DNA from: Intrasporangium oryzae NRRL B-24470
GTDB taxonomy: Bacteria; Actinomycetota; Actinomycetes; Actinomycetales; Dermatophilaceae
Direction: 5' to 3'
Assembly: GCF_000576595.1 (NCBI RefSeq)
Contig: NZ_AWSA01000024.1
Coordinates: 1 to 64,000, forward strand
Length of the DNA stretch: 64,000 bases
Shown here: positions 51,767 through 60,764 of the stretch, piece after piece
How the letters are laid out: the number at the start of each line of letters is the position of its first letter
How positions within the stretch are numbered: the first letter of the stretch is position 1
Notes under the pieces: model-generated
Database searches by the model: none
Told to the model about the DNA's origin: nothing
The model's input: only the letters and a program-made list of their open reading frames with translations
Translations under genes and position numbers: made by a program

Positions 51767-53161
51767 GTGACCCGGGCCGACCGGCTGAGCGCCCTCGACG
51801 CGATCTTCCTGCCGATGGAGACCGACACCCAGTCGCTGCACGTCGGGTCGGTGCTCGTCCTCGAAGGTCCCGCGCCCGACCCGGAGGTCTTCCGGGCGCT
51901 CGTCGCGGCACGGGTCGCGGGCGTGCCGTTCCTGCGCCGGCGGGTGCTACGGATGCCGCTCGACCTCGGCCGCCCGATCTGGGTCGACACCGCGGACTTC
52001 GACCCCGCCGACCAGCTGCGACACGCGGCGCTCGACGCCCCCGGCGACGAGCCGCAGCTGCGGACTCTGGTGGCGCGGATCATGGCGCCGCGGCTGCCCG
52101 CCGACCGGCCGCTCTGGGAGCTCTGGCAGGTCGACGGCCTCGAGGGCGGACGCTGGGCGGTCGTCGCCAAGGCCCACCACACGATGGTCGACGGCCGCTC
52201 GGGGGCCGACCTCGTCCAGTCCCTCCTGACCCGTGTGCCGGACGGCCCGCCCCCGACGGCCACCACCGGCGCCGTGCGGCGGGCTCCCTCGCTCGGCGCC
52301 CTCGCGCGCGACCTCCTGACCTGGGTCGCGCTCCTGCCCGTGCGCGCGGTCCGGCTCGTCGCTCGGTCGCTCCGCCACCCCCGCGAGGCGCGACGGCGCG
52401 TCGAGCAGGTCCGCTTCGGGCTGTCCCAGGTGCTCCGGCCGGACCTGCCACCCTCGGTCCTCGTCGGCCCGCTCGGCGCCGAGAGGATCTGGGGCTGGGC
52501 CGCAGCCGACCTCGCCGAGGTGGCCGCGCTGGCCCGGTCTGCGCACTGCACCCTCAACGACGTCTTCCTTGCTGCGCTCGCGGGTGGCTACCGTCGCTAC
52601 CTCATGGACCGCGGGGAGGCCCTCGATGCCCTGACCCTCCGCGCGATCGTGCCGGTGTCGCGCAGGTCGCCCGGACGTCCCGCGCGGCCGGGGAACCTCG
52701 CGTCGGCGATGTTCGTGGAGCTGCCCGTCGGCCTCGCAGACCCGGAGGACCGGCTCGCCGCGGTCGCAGCGCGGACCTCCGAGCAGAAGTCGCGGGCCGT
52801 GGCCGACGCGACGGCGGCCGTCGTGCGCCTGGCGGACCACATCCCGGCGCCCTTGTTGGCGTGGGGAGCCCGCGCCTACGGCCGATCTGGACAGGGCCGG
52901 GTCAACGTCGTCGCCTCGAACGTCGCGGGCCCGTCACAGGCCCAGTACCTGGCGGGCAGGCGGGTCCTGGCGATGCTGCCCTACGTGCCCGTCGCCGAGG
53001 AGGTCCGGGCGAGCACGGCGATGCTCACGTATGCCGGCCGGCTCACGATCGGGGTCACCGGGGACGCTGCGGCCCTGCCCGACGTCGACCGACTCGTCGA
53101 GGCCATCGGACGGGAGCTGCGCGACCTCGTGGCCCGCGGCCGGGCGCACGGCGCGCCGTGA
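51767..53161 (+). CDS. Wax ester synthase/diacylglycerol acyltransferase (WS/DGAT)
   Basis: 464 residues from GTG 51767, with CACACT (51755-51760) 6 nt upstream. MTRADRLSALDAIFLPMETD is the usual start of actinobacterial WS/DGAT proteins. The catalytic HHxxxDG motif is AKAHHTMVDGRSG (His137, His138, Asp142). VNVVASNVAGPSQAQYLAG is the second conserved block (N-x-x-x-SNVPGP-like). It transfers acyl-CoA to alcohols or diacylglycerol for storage lipid. It lies alone between the GH4 hairpin and the convergent regulator gene. Confidence 0.92.
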   Translation: MTRADRLSALDAIFLPMETDTQSLHVGSVLVLEGPAPDPEVFRALVAARVAGVPFLRRRVLRMPLDLGRPIWVDTADFDPADQLRHAALDAPGDEPQLRTLVARIMAPRLPADRPLWELWQVDGLEGGRWAVVAKAHHTMVDGRSGADLVQSLLTRVPDGPPPTATTGAVRRAPSLGALARDLLTWVALLPVRAVRLVARSLRHPREARRRVEQVRFGLSQVLRPDLPPSVLVGPLGAERIWGWAAADLAEVAALARSAHCTLNDVFLAALAGGYRRYLMDRGEALDALTLRAIVPVSRRSPGRPARPGNLASAMFVELPVGLADPEDRLAAVAARTSEQKSRAVADATAAVVRLADHIPAPLLAWGARAYGRSGQGRVNVVASNVAGPSQAQYLAGRRVLAMLPYVPVAEEVRASTAMLTYAGRLTIGVTGDAAALPDVDRLVEAIGRELRDLVARGRAHGAP

Positions 53162-53236
53162 CCGCCGACGGCGCGCCACGGCATACGACGGGGTGGGACG
53201 GGTGGCCGCGCCGCCCCTCGCCCGGCGGTTCCGGCC

Positions 53237-53827
53237 TCAGGTCGGAGTCACGTCGTCGGTCACGTGCAGGTGGGCGCGCTCGCCGTCCTGGTCGAAGATC
53301 GTCAGGATCTCGACGGGGCTGTCGTGCGCTCCGATGGCGTGCGGCACCATCGTCGAGAACTCCGCGGCGTCGCCCGCTTGGACGAGGATGGTCCGCTCGC
53401 CGAGCCGGAGCCGGGCGGTCCCGGACAGCACCGTGAACCACTCGCGTCCGGGGTGGACGCCCAGCTGGTCCGTCGCCGCCTCCCGCTGGGGCTCGATCCG
53501 CATCTTCGCCACGGTCACCCCGTGGAGGGCGCGGTCGCGGGAGAGCAGCCACGTCGTGCGACCCGGCGCGTGGGCGGGCAGCGGCCGGATCACGACGTCC
53601 TCGTCGTCGCCGGCGTCGACGAGCTGGTCGAGCGTCGTTCCGAGCGCGCGCGCGATGGGGACGAGCTGGTCGAGGGCGATCCGCCGGTGCCCCGTCTCGA
53701 TGCGGCTCAGCGTCGACGGACTCAGGTAGCAGCGAGCCGCCAACGCGTCGAGCGACCACCCGCGCGCGAGCCGCAGTCCGCGGATGCGCTGGCGGATCAC
53801 CGCGTCGAGATCGACTTCTTGCGTCAT
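53237..53827 (-). CDS. XRE-family regulator with C-terminal cupin
   Basis: 196 residues from ATG 53827. The Cro/C1 helix-turn-helix is GLRLARGWSLDALAARCYLS, continuing with SPSTLSRIETGHRRIA; the cupin core spans about 115-190 (HPGREWFTVLSGTARLRLGE, then QAGDAAEFSTMVPHAIGA). Such regulators bind a small ligand in the cupin. TACACT on the minus strand (53835-53840) is 7 nt before the ATG, giving a leaderless start. It shares a 47-bp divergent promoter with the methyltransferase gene, which it presumably controls. Confidence 0.88.
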   Translation of the reverse strand: MTQEVDLDAVIRQRIRGLRLARGWSLDALAARCYLSPSTLSRIETGHRRIALDQLVPIARALGTTLDQLVDAGDDEDVVIRPLPAHAPGRTTWLLSRDRALHGVTVAKMRIEPQREAATDQLGVHPGREWFTVLSGTARLRLGERTILVQAGDAAEFSTMVPHAIGAHDSPVEILTIFDQDGERAHLHVTDDVTPT

Positions 53828-53854
53828 GCGCAAGAGTGTATGTCTTGGGCGCAT
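53826..53854. promoter_or_regulatory. Imperfect dyad in the divergent XRE/methyltransferase gap
   Basis: ATGCGC (53826-53831) plus AAGA and TCTT plus GCGCAT (53849-53854) form an interrupted inverted repeat that overlaps the XRE gene start and lies just upstream of the methyltransferase -10 (TACCGT, 53863-53868). It is a plausible operator. Confidence 0.45.
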
Positions 53855-53874
53855 GGCCGATCTACCGTGGACCC

Positions 53875-54927
53875 ATGGCCCACGACCATCCTCAGCACAG
53901 CGACGCGCGCGACCACGCTCACGACCACGCTCATGACGGCACTCACCCAGACCATGACGCCGGGCTGGCGGACCTGCTCGACCTCGATGCCGAGGTGCTC
54001 GGCGCGTACCTCGACGAGGTGACGGCCTGGGCCGCGCAGCACGCCCCGGACGACCCCCGCAGGGTCGTCGACCTGGGCGCCGGCACCGGGACCGGCACCA
54101 GGGCGCTCGGGCGGCGCTTCGCCGCAGCCCGGCTCGTGGCGGTGGACCGCTCCGAGGCGATGGCCCAGCGCCTCCGCATCGCGGCGGACGAGCCCGGGCT
54201 GGCGGGCCGCGTCGAGGTCGTCCTGGCGGACCTCGACGGCGTGTGGCCGAAGGTCGGTGCGGTCGACGTGGCGTGGGCGGCGTCATCCCTCCACGAGCTC
54301 GCCGACCCGGACCGCGTGCTCCGAGACGTCCACGCCGCGCTCCGCCCCGGGGGCCTGCTCGTGGTCGTCGAGATGGACACGCTCCCCCGCTTCCTGCCAG
54401 ACGACCTCGGGACCGGCAGGCCGGGGCTCGAGACGCGGCTGCACGACGCCCTGGCGAGGGCCGGCTGGAACGCCCATCCCGACTGGCAGCCCGCGCTCGA
54501 GCAGGCCGGGTTCGAGGTCGCCGCGCGGCGCACCTTCACGCTCGACGCGAGTCCGGCCCCTGCGAGGGCCGGTCGCTACGCGCGCGCCTACCTGAGCCGC
54601 GTGCGGGGCGCGCTCGACGGGCAGCTGGCGGCCGATGACCGCGACACCCTCGATCGCCTCCTCGCGCACGACGGTCCCGACTCGCTCCTGCGTCGACGCG
54701 ACCTCGTCGTCAGCGGGACGCGGACCGCGTGGGCGGCCCGACGCCCGCTGCCCGTCTCAGCCGCGCCCGTCTCAGCCGCGCCCGTCTCACCCGAGTCGAC
54801 CTCGGCCCCGGACGACCCCTTCTCCGCGGCGATGGAGGCGTTCGTGACGATGCGCGTGCTCGGCGACTCGAGGCACGGTCTCGACTCGCTGCTCGACGCG
54901 CCTGGGGAGCCCGCAGCCGGGCCGTGA
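53875..54927 (+). CDS. Class I SAM-dependent methyltransferase, His-rich N-terminus
   Basis: 350 residues from ATG 53875, with TACCGT 6 nt upstream (leaderless). Residues 2-28 hold nine His and eight Asp ([20 protein letters not shown], then THPDHD), a likely metal-binding tail. [19 protein letters not shown] (about 65-83) is SAM motif I and [20 protein letters not shown] the motif III region. The last 90 residues are disordered, with a PVSAA tandem repeat. Metal coordination plus methylation, next to a cupin regulator, suggests a response to metal or metalloid, but that is inference; arsenite or other methyltransferase motifs (three conserved Cys) are absent. Confidence 0.83.
   Translation: MAHDHPQHSDARDHAHDHAHDGTHPDHDAGLADLLDLDAEVLGAYLDEVTAWAAQHAPDDPRRVVDLGAGTGTGTRALGRRFAAARLVAVDRSEAMAQRLRIAADEPGLAGRVEVVLADLDGVWPKVGAVDVAWAASSLHELADPDRVLRDVHAALRPGGLLVVVEMDTLPRFLPDDLGTGRPGLETRLHDALARAGWNAHPDWQPALEQAGFEVAARRTFTLDASPAPARAGRYARAYLSRVRGALDGQLAADDRDTLDRLLAHDGPDSLLRRRDLVVSGTRTAWAARRPLPVSAAPVSAAPVSPESTSAPDDPFSAAMEAFVTMRVLGDSRHGLDSLLDAPGEPAAGP
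54751..54789. repeat. 15-bp tandem repeat in the methyltransferase tail
   Basis: CCCGTCTCAGCCGCG occurs twice plus a nine-base partial third copy; it encodes Pro-Val-Ser-Ala-Ala. Confidence 0.75.
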
Positions 54928-54976
54928 CGTCACGGGCGGTCTCCTCATCGGCGGCCGGCTGGGGGAGGATCGGGGT

Positions 54977-55732
54977 ATGCGGATCGACCTCAACGCCGAC
55001 CTCGGCGAGTCGTACGGCGCCTGGGTGCTCGGTGACGACGAGGCGATGCTCGACGTCGTCACGAGCGCCAACGTCGCGTGCGGCTTCCACGCGGGCGACC
55101 CGCTGACCCTCCGCACGACCTGCCGGTATGCCGCCGAGCGCGGTGTCGTCGTCGGCGCGCAGATCTCCTACCGCGATGTCGCGGGGTTCGGCCGGCGGTT
55201 CATCGACATGGAGCCGGAGGAGCTCGCCGCCGAGGTCGTCTACCAGCTCGGCGCGCTGGACGCGATCGCCCGGGTCGAGGGCACCCGCGTCTCCTACGTC
55301 AAGCCGCACGGCGCGCTCTACAACGCCGTCGTGCACCACGAGGCCCAGGCGGAGGCCGTCGTCCGCGCGGTGCACGCCCACGACCCGAGCCTGCCCATCC
55401 TCGGGCTGCCCGGCGGCGTGCTGCTCGACCTCGCTCTCGAGGCAGGCATCCGGACGGTGAGCGAGGCGTTTGCCGACCGGGGCTACACGAGCGAGGGCCG
55501 GCTCGTCCCGAGGACCCAGCCCGGCGCCGTCATCCACGACCCCGACGTCGTCGCGCACCGGGTGCTGCGGCTCGTCACCGAGGGCGTCGTCGAGTCGGTC
55601 GACGGCGTCGACGTCGAGGTCCGCGCCGACTCGGTGTGCGTCCACGGCGACACCCCGGGCGCGGTCACGATGGCGCGGGCGACGCGGACCCTCCTCGTCG
55701 AGGCCGGGGTCGAGATCGCCCCCTTCGTGTGA
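54977..55732 (+). CDS. pxpA: 5-oxoprolinase subunit A (LamB/YcsF family)
   Basis: 251 residues, the family's usual length. [20 protein letters not shown] at the start, [20 protein letters not shown] and [16 protein letters not shown] are the LamB/YcsF signatures with the acidic and His catalytic residues; the C-terminal [16 protein letters not shown] completes it. Together with PxpBC it hydrolyses 5-oxoproline to glutamate using ATP, repairing spontaneously cyclised glutamine. The fused pxpBC gene follows after 6 bp, so one operon is likely. Confidence 0.93.
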   Translation: MRIDLNADLGESYGAWVLGDDEAMLDVVTSANVACGFHAGDPLTLRTTCRYAAERGVVVGAQISYRDVAGFGRRFIDMEPEELAAEVVYQLGALDAIARVEGTRVSYVKPHGALYNAVVHHEAQAEAVVRAVHAHDPSLPILGLPGGVLLDLALEAGIRTVSEAFADRGYTSEGRLVPRTQPGAVIHDPDVVAHRVLRLVTEGVVESVDGVDVEVRADSVCVHGDTPGAVTMARATRTLLVEAGVEIAPFV

Positions 55733-55738
55733 GGCCCG

Positions 55739-57322
55739 ATGGCCAGTCGACCTGACGAGCCGGTCCGGGTCCTCCCGGCCGGCGACCGTGCCCTCGTCGT
55801 CGAGGTGCGTGGCATCCGTGAGTCGCTCGCCCTTCATGCACGCCTGCGGCCGCTCGTCGACGCGCGCGACGGCGTGGGCGCGTCGGTCGAGCACCTCGTC
55901 GTGGCCGCGCGCACGCTTCTCGTCGTCACCCGCGCCGAGGCCGACCTCGGTCGCGTCGCCGACGGAGTCAACCGACTGGCTGACGACCTCGACGCCGAGG
56001 TGCGCGAGCTGCCGGTGGGCGAGGTCGTCGAGATCCCCGTGCACTACGACGGGCCGGACCTCGACGAGGTCGCCGCCCACACCGGGCTCACGACGCGCGA
56101 GGTCGTCGAGGCGCACACGGGATCGACGTGGCGGGTCGGCTTCGGCGGGTTCGCGCCGGGCTTCGCCTACCTGTTCGGCGGGCACCCGGCGCTCCACGTC
56201 CCCCGCCGCACGGATCCCCGGACGCGAGTTCCCGCCGGATCGGTCGCTCTCGCAGGGGAGTTCAGCGGCGTCTACCCGCATCCGTCCCCGGGCGGATGGC
56301 AGCTCATCGGGACGACCGACCTCGCCGTGTGGGACGTCCGCCGCGACCCGCCCGCACTCCTCGTCCCGGGGGCGGTCGTCCGGTTCGTCGAGCGGGCACG
56401 CCCACGTGACACCGCCCACCTCTCCACCGAGCCGCCCCGCCCTCGTCCGGAGCCCGCGCCTCGCCGCGCGCTCGAGGTCCTCGCGACCGGTCCCCTGACG
56501 CTCATCGAGGACCTCGGCCGTCCCGGGCTCGGCGACGTGGGAGTGGGCCGGTCGGGGGTCGCCGACCGAGCGGCATACGCGCTCGGCGCCCGTCTCGTCG
56601 GGCAGGACGCCGGGCCCGCCGCGCTGGAGGTCACCCTCGGTGGTCTCGCGCTCCGCGCCCACGGCGACGCCCTCGTCGCCCTGACGGGGGCGGCGTGCCC
56701 CGCAACGGTCGACGGGCGGGCGGTCCCGCACGCGGCGCCGTTCCACCTCGACGACGGTCAGGTCCTCCGGCTCGGTATGCCGCCGAGCGGGCTCCGCACG
56801 TACGTGTCGGTCCGCGGCGGCATCGACGCACCGCCCGTGCTCGGGTCACGGTCGACGGACACCCTTTCGGGGCTCGGGCCCGCTCCTCTCGCGGTCGGTC
56901 AGGTGCTCCCCGTCGGCCCGGCGCCGCGGACCTTCCCGACGGCGGAGGTCGCCCCCCAGCCGCCGGCCGCTAGCGACGTCCTCGTGCTCGACGTGCTCCC
57001 GGGGCCCCGGACCGAGTGGTTCGCCGACCCGGGGACGCTCGCCGAGCACGACTGGGTCGTCTCCGGACGGAGCAACCGCGTGGGCCTGCGCCTCGAGGGG
57101 ACGCCGGTCGAGCGGCATACGGCCTGGCGGGACCGACAGCTCCCGAGCGAGGGGCTCGTGCGGGGGGCGCTCCAGGTGCCCCCGAGCGGGGAACCCGTCC
57201 TCTTCCTCGCCGACCACCCCGTGACGGGTGGCTATCCCGTCATCGGCGTCGTCCGCGACGCGGCGGTCGACCGCGCGGCCCAGCTCCGCCCCGGCGACCG
57301 GCTCCGTCTCCGCTGGGCTTGA
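55739..57322 (+). CDS. pxpB-pxpC: Fused 5-oxoprolinase subunits B and C (KipI-KipA fusion)
   Basis: 527 residues. Residues 1-225 are the KipI/PxpB part: RVLPAGDRALVVEVRG and VGFGGFAPGFAYLFGGHPAL. A Pro/Arg-rich linker (225-245) leads to the KipA/PxpC part: VLATGPLTLIEDLGRPGLGD, GVADRAAYALGARLVGQDAG and SEGLVRGALQVPPSGEPVL, with biotin-carboxylase-like substrate loops. Fusion in this order is seen in some actinobacteria; E. coli has separate genes. Convergent with the lacI gene, 12 bp between stops, with no room for a terminator hairpin. Confidence 0.93.
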   Translation: MASRPDEPVRVLPAGDRALVVEVRGIRESLALHARLRPLVDARDGVGASVEHLVVAARTLLVVTRAEADLGRVADGVNRLADDLDAEVRELPVGEVVEIPVHYDGPDLDEVAAHTGLTTREVVEAHTGSTWRVGFGGFAPGFAYLFGGHPALHVPRRTDPRTRVPAGSVALAGEFSGVYPHPSPGGWQLIGTTDLAVWDVRRDPPALLVPGAVVRFVERARPRDTAHLSTEPPRPRPEPAPRRALEVLATGPLTLIEDLGRPGLGDVGVGRSGVADRAAYALGARLVGQDAGPAALEVTLGGLALRAHGDALVALTGAACPATVDGRAVPHAAPFHLDDGQVLRLGMPPSGLRTYVSVRGGIDAPPVLGSRSTDTLSGLGPAPLAVGQVLPVGPAPRTFPTAEVAPQPPAASDVLVLDVLPGPRTEWFADPGTLAEHDWVVSGRSNRVGLRLEGTPVERHTAWRDRQLPSEGLVRGALQVPPSGEPVLFLADHPVTGGYPVIGVVRDAAVDRAAQLRPGDRLRLRWA

Positions 57323-57334
57323 GCGGACCCGCGC

Positions 57335-58387
57335 TCAGCGAGGCGGGATCTCGCCCGAACCGCGTGGCACGAGGGTCGGCTCGATGACGACCCGTCGTGG
57401 GGGCGCCGTGTCGCCGGCGATGCGCGAGAAGAGGAGGCGTCCCACCTCGGCGCCGATCTGCGTAACGTTCTGGCGCACGACCGTCAGGGGCGGGTCGAGC
57501 AGGTCCGCCAGGGGGAAGTCGTCGAAGCCGACGACCGCCACCTCGTGGCTGAGGCCCAGGGAGCGCAGCGCCCGGGCGGTGCCGGCGGCGAGGTCGTTGC
57601 GTGCGGCGAAGATCGCCGTCGGGGCGGGTCCCTCCCGGAACAGCGTCCGGACCTCGTGCTCGGCCGAGGCCGCCGTGCGCAGGCCGGTGCGCTCGAGGGC
57701 CGGGTCGGACGTGATGCCCGCCGCCGCGAGCGCCTCCCGGTAGCCGCGGACGCGTTGCGCGGCCGTCTCGATCTCGACGAGGTCGCTGAGGACGGCGATC
57801 CGGCGATGACCGTGGCCGATGAGGTGCTGCGTCGCCTGGCGCGCGCCGAGCAGGTTGTCGACGGTGACCGAGTCGGCGTCGACGCCGTGGGGGGTCCGGT
57901 CGACGAAGACGACGGGCAGCCCGGCGCGGAGCTCTCCGGCGAGGTACTCCTGGCGACTCGTCGCGGGCATGAGGACGAGCCCGTCGACGCGGCGGGAGAC
58001 GAGGTCCTTGACGAGCACGCGCTCGCGGTCGGCCTCTTCGTCGAGACTGCCTGCCAGCACGGCGGTCGACGCGTCGCGGGCGACGTCCTCGATCGACCGG
58101 AGCAGGCTCGCCGAGAAGCTGTTGCTGAGGTCCTGCAGGAGCGCGCCGACCGTGCCGGTGCGGCCGCTGGTCCGACGGAGGTTGCTCGCGTGGACGTTGT
58201 GCGTGTAGTCGAGCTGGGCGACGGCCCGGGTCACCCGGTCGCGCACCTCGGGCGAGACGCCGGCCTCGTGGTTGACGACACGTGAGACGGTCTTGAGACT
58301 GACCCCGGAGAGGGCCGCGACGTCCCTCATGGTTGCGCGGCCGACCGAGGCGCGAGGGTCGACGGCACGCGGGTCGGCGGGAGACAT
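57335..58387 (-). CDS. LacI-family regulator
   Basis: 350 residues from ATG 58387. Helix-turn-helix RATMRDVAALSGVSLKTVSR then VVNHEAGVSPEVRDRVTRAV, hinge NLRRTSGRTGTVGALLQDLS; the core ends with the dimer-interface block VGFDDFPLADLLDPPLTVVR. CG-centred palindromes lie over its start codon (58382-58395) and about 70 bp upstream (58457-58476), so it very likely represses itself. No sugar operon is adjacent; the next gene upstream is a small ANTAR protein and the downstream one is the convergent pxpBC gene. Its target operon is probably elsewhere. Confidence 0.9.
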   Translation of the reverse strand: MSPADPRAVDPRASVGRATMRDVAALSGVSLKTVSRVVNHEAGVSPEVRDRVTRAVAQLDYTHNVHASNLRRTSGRTGTVGALLQDLSNSFSASLLRSIEDVARDASTAVLAGSLDEEADRERVLVKDLVSRRVDGLVLMPATSRQEYLAGELRAGLPVVFVDRTPHGVDADSVTVDNLLGARQATQHLIGHGHRRIAVLSDLVEIETAAQRVRGYREALAAAGITSDPALERTGLRTAASAEHEVRTLFREGPAPTAIFAARNDLAAGTARALRSLGLSHEVAVVGFDDFPLADLLDPPLTVVRQNVTQIGAEVGRLLFSRIAGDTAPPRRVVIEPTLVPRGSGEIPPR

Positions 58388-58395
58388 CGTTGTCT
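58382..58395. promoter_or_regulatory. LacI operator overlapping the gene start
   Basis: AGACATCGTTGTCT, an imperfect CG-centred palindrome; it covers the ATG of the regulator gene. Confidence 0.6.
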
Positions 58396-58456
58396 GGTCC
58401 ACGCCACCATGTCTATCCGGAGGCTCCTCAGACGGGCAAGTCCTTCGCCGTGTGAT

Positions 58457-58476
58457 GCGCGACAACGTTGTCGCGC
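58457..58476. promoter_or_regulatory. Perfect 20-bp palindromic operator
   Basis: GCGCGACAACGTTGTCGCGC is its own reverse complement. The core GACAACGTTGTC matches the start-site palindrome in sequence (AGACAACG), so both are likely bound by the same LacI protein. Confidence 0.75.
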
Positions 58477-58656
58477 GACCGGTCCGCGAACGGGCGCGTG
58501 CAGGGCAGAAGGGGAGCCCCGGGGAGGGTCGGCCCCCGGGTCGCTCGCACTCTTCCCGCGTCGCGCGATGCATGTCTATCCTGACCTCGTGGGGCCCGGT
58601 CCAGAAGGCGGCCGGTATCGAAGGGAGTCTGTGCAGGTTCTGGCAGGAGCGGCACG

Positions 58657-59019
58657 ATGCAGCGCAACGAGCTTCACCCATCTGGTTCTGTTCACGCATC
58701 CGTCGCGGGGCTGACGCAGCCCTCGACAGTGGCCACGGGTGAGGAGTCGCTCACCGAGACGGAGGCCTTCATCCTCGAGACGCTGGAGCGCCTCGACAAG
58801 GCCGACACCGAGACCGAGAACCTCAAGAAGGCCCTGGAGCACAGCCGTGACATCGGCGCGGCCGTGGGCGTGCTCATGGCGTTCGAGAAGCTGACCCAGG
58901 ACGAGGCGTTCGAGCTGCTCCGGCACGCGAGCCAGGACCAGAACGTCAAGCTCTATGCGCTGGCTCGCGAGGTCCTCGACACCGGGCAGCTGCCCGCTCC
59001 CAGCCACGGGCCGGACTGA
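58657..59019 (+). CDS. ANTAR-domain protein without a sensor
   Basis: 120 residues from ATG 58657 (AGGAG 8 nt upstream). The ANTAR RNA-binding three-helix bundle covers about 52-108: LKKALEHSRDIGAAVGVLMA and EKLTQDEAFELLRHASQDQN then VKLYALAREVLDTGQ. ANTAR domains bind dual-hexaloop RNA leaders to prevent termination, and usually sit behind GAF or receiver domains. No sensor is present here, as in many actinobacterial ANTAR proteins. No target hairpin was recognised nearby. Confidence 0.88.
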   Translation: MQRNELHPSGSVHASVAGLTQPSTVATGEESLTETEAFILETLERLDKADTETENLKKALEHSRDIGAAVGVLMAFEKLTQDEAFELLRHASQDQNVKLYALAREVLDTGQLPAPSHGPD

Positions 59020-59055
59020 GGCTGTCGCGCGGCGAAGACCGTCGCAGCGCCGCGG

Positions 59056-59562
59056 TCAGGTGCGCGACATCCGGAGCTCGAAGGCGCCTGAGTCGCCGAG
59101 CTCCTTCGTGGCCCCGTCGGTCTCGAAGCCGAGCTTGCGGTAGAACGCGATGGCGCGCTCGTTGCCCTCGAGGACCCAGAGGTATGCCGGTCCGTCCGGC
59201 AACATCGCGTCGGTGAGCACCTGCGCGGCCCCCCGGCCCTGGTGCTCGGGTGCGACGTAGAGGGACCAGAGCTCCGTCGGCGCGGGCGCGTCGTCGTCGC
59301 GGGCAGCGGCGACACCGATCCACCCGATCGCGACGCCGTCCTCGTCCCGGGCGACCCACGTGGTGCAGCCCTCCGGTGAGGTACCGAGCCTCTCGTGCGC
59401 GAGCGCCCGCATCCGCCACCGGGCCGTGCTCTCGGAGTCGTCACGCGAGTCCAGGACATCGGCGGGGAGGAGACCGGCATACGCCTCGCGCCAGATCCGG
59501 TTGTGCAGGGGGCCGAGCGTCTCGGCGTCCGTCTCGCGCAAGGGGCTGAGCTCGTAGGCCAT
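59056..59562 (-). CDS. GNAT-family N-acetyltransferase
   Basis: 168 residues from ATG 59562. SLYVAPEHQGRGAAQVLTDA is the acetyl-CoA loop (Q-x-x-G-x-G/A), followed by YLWVLEGNERAIAFYRKLGF, the C-terminal GNAT motif, and FELRMSR. Substrate unknown. TACCCT on the minus strand (59569-59574) lies 6 nt before the ATG without a ribosome-binding site. It stands 36 bp from the ANTAR gene (convergent) and 59 bp from the kinase gene. Confidence 0.9.
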   Translation of the reverse strand: MAYELSPLRETDAETLGPLHNRIWREAYAGLLPADVLDSRDDSESTARWRMRALAHERLGTSPEGCTTWVARDEDGVAIGWIGVAAARDDDAPAPTELWSLYVAPEHQGRGAAQVLTDAMLPDGPAYLWVLEGNERAIAFYRKLGFETDGATKELGDSGAFELRMSRT

Positions 59563-59621
59563 TGGCGCAGGGTAGTCGAGCCGGTCGGCGGGCGGTGGCC
59601 GCCATCCCGAGCGGTGACGCC

Positions 59622-60761
59622 TTAGGCGCTCCGACCCTCGGCCATCCCGGGCAGAACCGGGCCCAGCTGCGCCCCGAGCTCGTCCGAGTCCCGCATCGCC
59701 AGCTGGCGCAGGCTGCCGTTGCCGTGCCCTGGCGCGAGCGCCAGCTCGGGGTGCACCGGCAGGACCATCGTCACCTCGGCCCCGCCCGCCCACGAGCGAC
59801 CTGCCTCGATCCGGCCGCCGCGCCGGGTCGCGATGTCGACGACGATCCCGATACCGAGCCCGGTCTGCGAGAGGTCGTCCCGGGCCGCGCCCAGACGGTC
59901 CGAGGACGTGGCCCCGTTGATCGCGACGATGAGGTCGTCGGAGAACCCGGGACCCGAGTCGGCCACGCCGATGGAGATCGTCTCGTCACCGGTCCGCGAC
60001 GCCCAGAGCCGGATGGTGTCGCCGGGACCGGTGTAGCGGATCGCGTTCTCGACGAGCGTGTCGAGGCCGGCCCGGAGCCGCTCGGGCGAGCCGTGCAGGA
60101 GCCCGCCCCGGGCCTCGAGCAGCCAGACCCGGTCGGCAACCGTGGCCCAGCGCTCGGCCGTCTGGGCCAGCACGGCGTCGACATCGAAGGTCGTGGTCTC
60201 GAGGTCTCCGCGGACGCGCATGCTGCGCACCAGGCGCTCGCAGACACGCGTCAGGCGGGTCAGCTCCTCGTCGACGACCCGCAGGTCGGCGGCCTCCTCG
60301 GGCTCGCGACTGCGCCCCATGATCACCTCGAGGTAGCCGCGGGCGATCGTGAGCGGCGAGCGCAGCTCGTGCGAGGTGCGTCGCGTGAGCAGCTCACGGG
60401 CTCGGGCCTCTCGACGCTCCCGCTCGGCGAGCACCGTCACCGCGGCGAGCGCCCGGTTGCGTCGCCGGACGTGCCAGACCATGAGTCCGATGAGCAGGAG
60501 CATGAGCGGGATCTCGGCCGTCTCCTGCCAGTCGATCACGCCGGTCGCCGCACGGTCGACGATGATGACGCCGGTCACGAGAGTGAAGGCGCCGAGGCTC
60601 CAGGCGGTGAACCGCCCGCTCCACTGCTCGAGGCCGTAGCAGAGGGCGAAGGTCGCCCACCCGAGGTGGTACGGCACCGTCTCGGTGCCGGGGAGCACCC
60701 ACATGAGCGCGCTGCTGGCGAGTGCGACGACGACCCAGACCACGAGCATCGGGCGGCTCAT
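59622..60761 (-). CDS. Membrane histidine kinase
   Basis: 379 residues. Four hydrophobic segments in the first 110 residues (MLVVWVVVALASSALMWVLP; WATFALCYGLEQ; LGAFTLVTGVIIV; IPLMLLLIGLMVWHV) with no large external sensor. H box TRRTSHELRSPLTIARGYLE with phosphorylated His131, N box LDTLVENAIRY, G1 VADSGPGFS and G2 QTGLGIGIVVDIA of the ATPase domain. A C-terminal tail of 45 residues is unassigned. It starts 3 bp after the stop of the response regulator, so the pair is one operon. Confidence 0.92.
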   Translation of the reverse strand: MSRPMLVVWVVVALASSALMWVLPGTETVPYHLGWATFALCYGLEQWSGRFTAWSLGAFTLVTGVIIVDRAATGVIDWQETAEIPLMLLLIGLMVWHVRRRNRALAAVTVLAERERREARARELLTRRTSHELRSPLTIARGYLEVIMGRSREPEEAADLRVVDEELTRLTRVCERLVRSMRVRGDLETTTFDVDAVLAQTAERWATVADRVWLLEARGGLLHGSPERLRAGLDTLVENAIRYTGPGDTIRLWASRTGDETISIGVADSGPGFSDDLIVAINGATSSDRLGAARDDLSQTGLGIGIVVDIATRRGGRIEAGRSWAGGAEVTMVLPVHPELALAPGHGNGSLRQLAMRDSDELGAQLGPVLPGMAEGRSA

Positions 60762-60764
60762 CGC

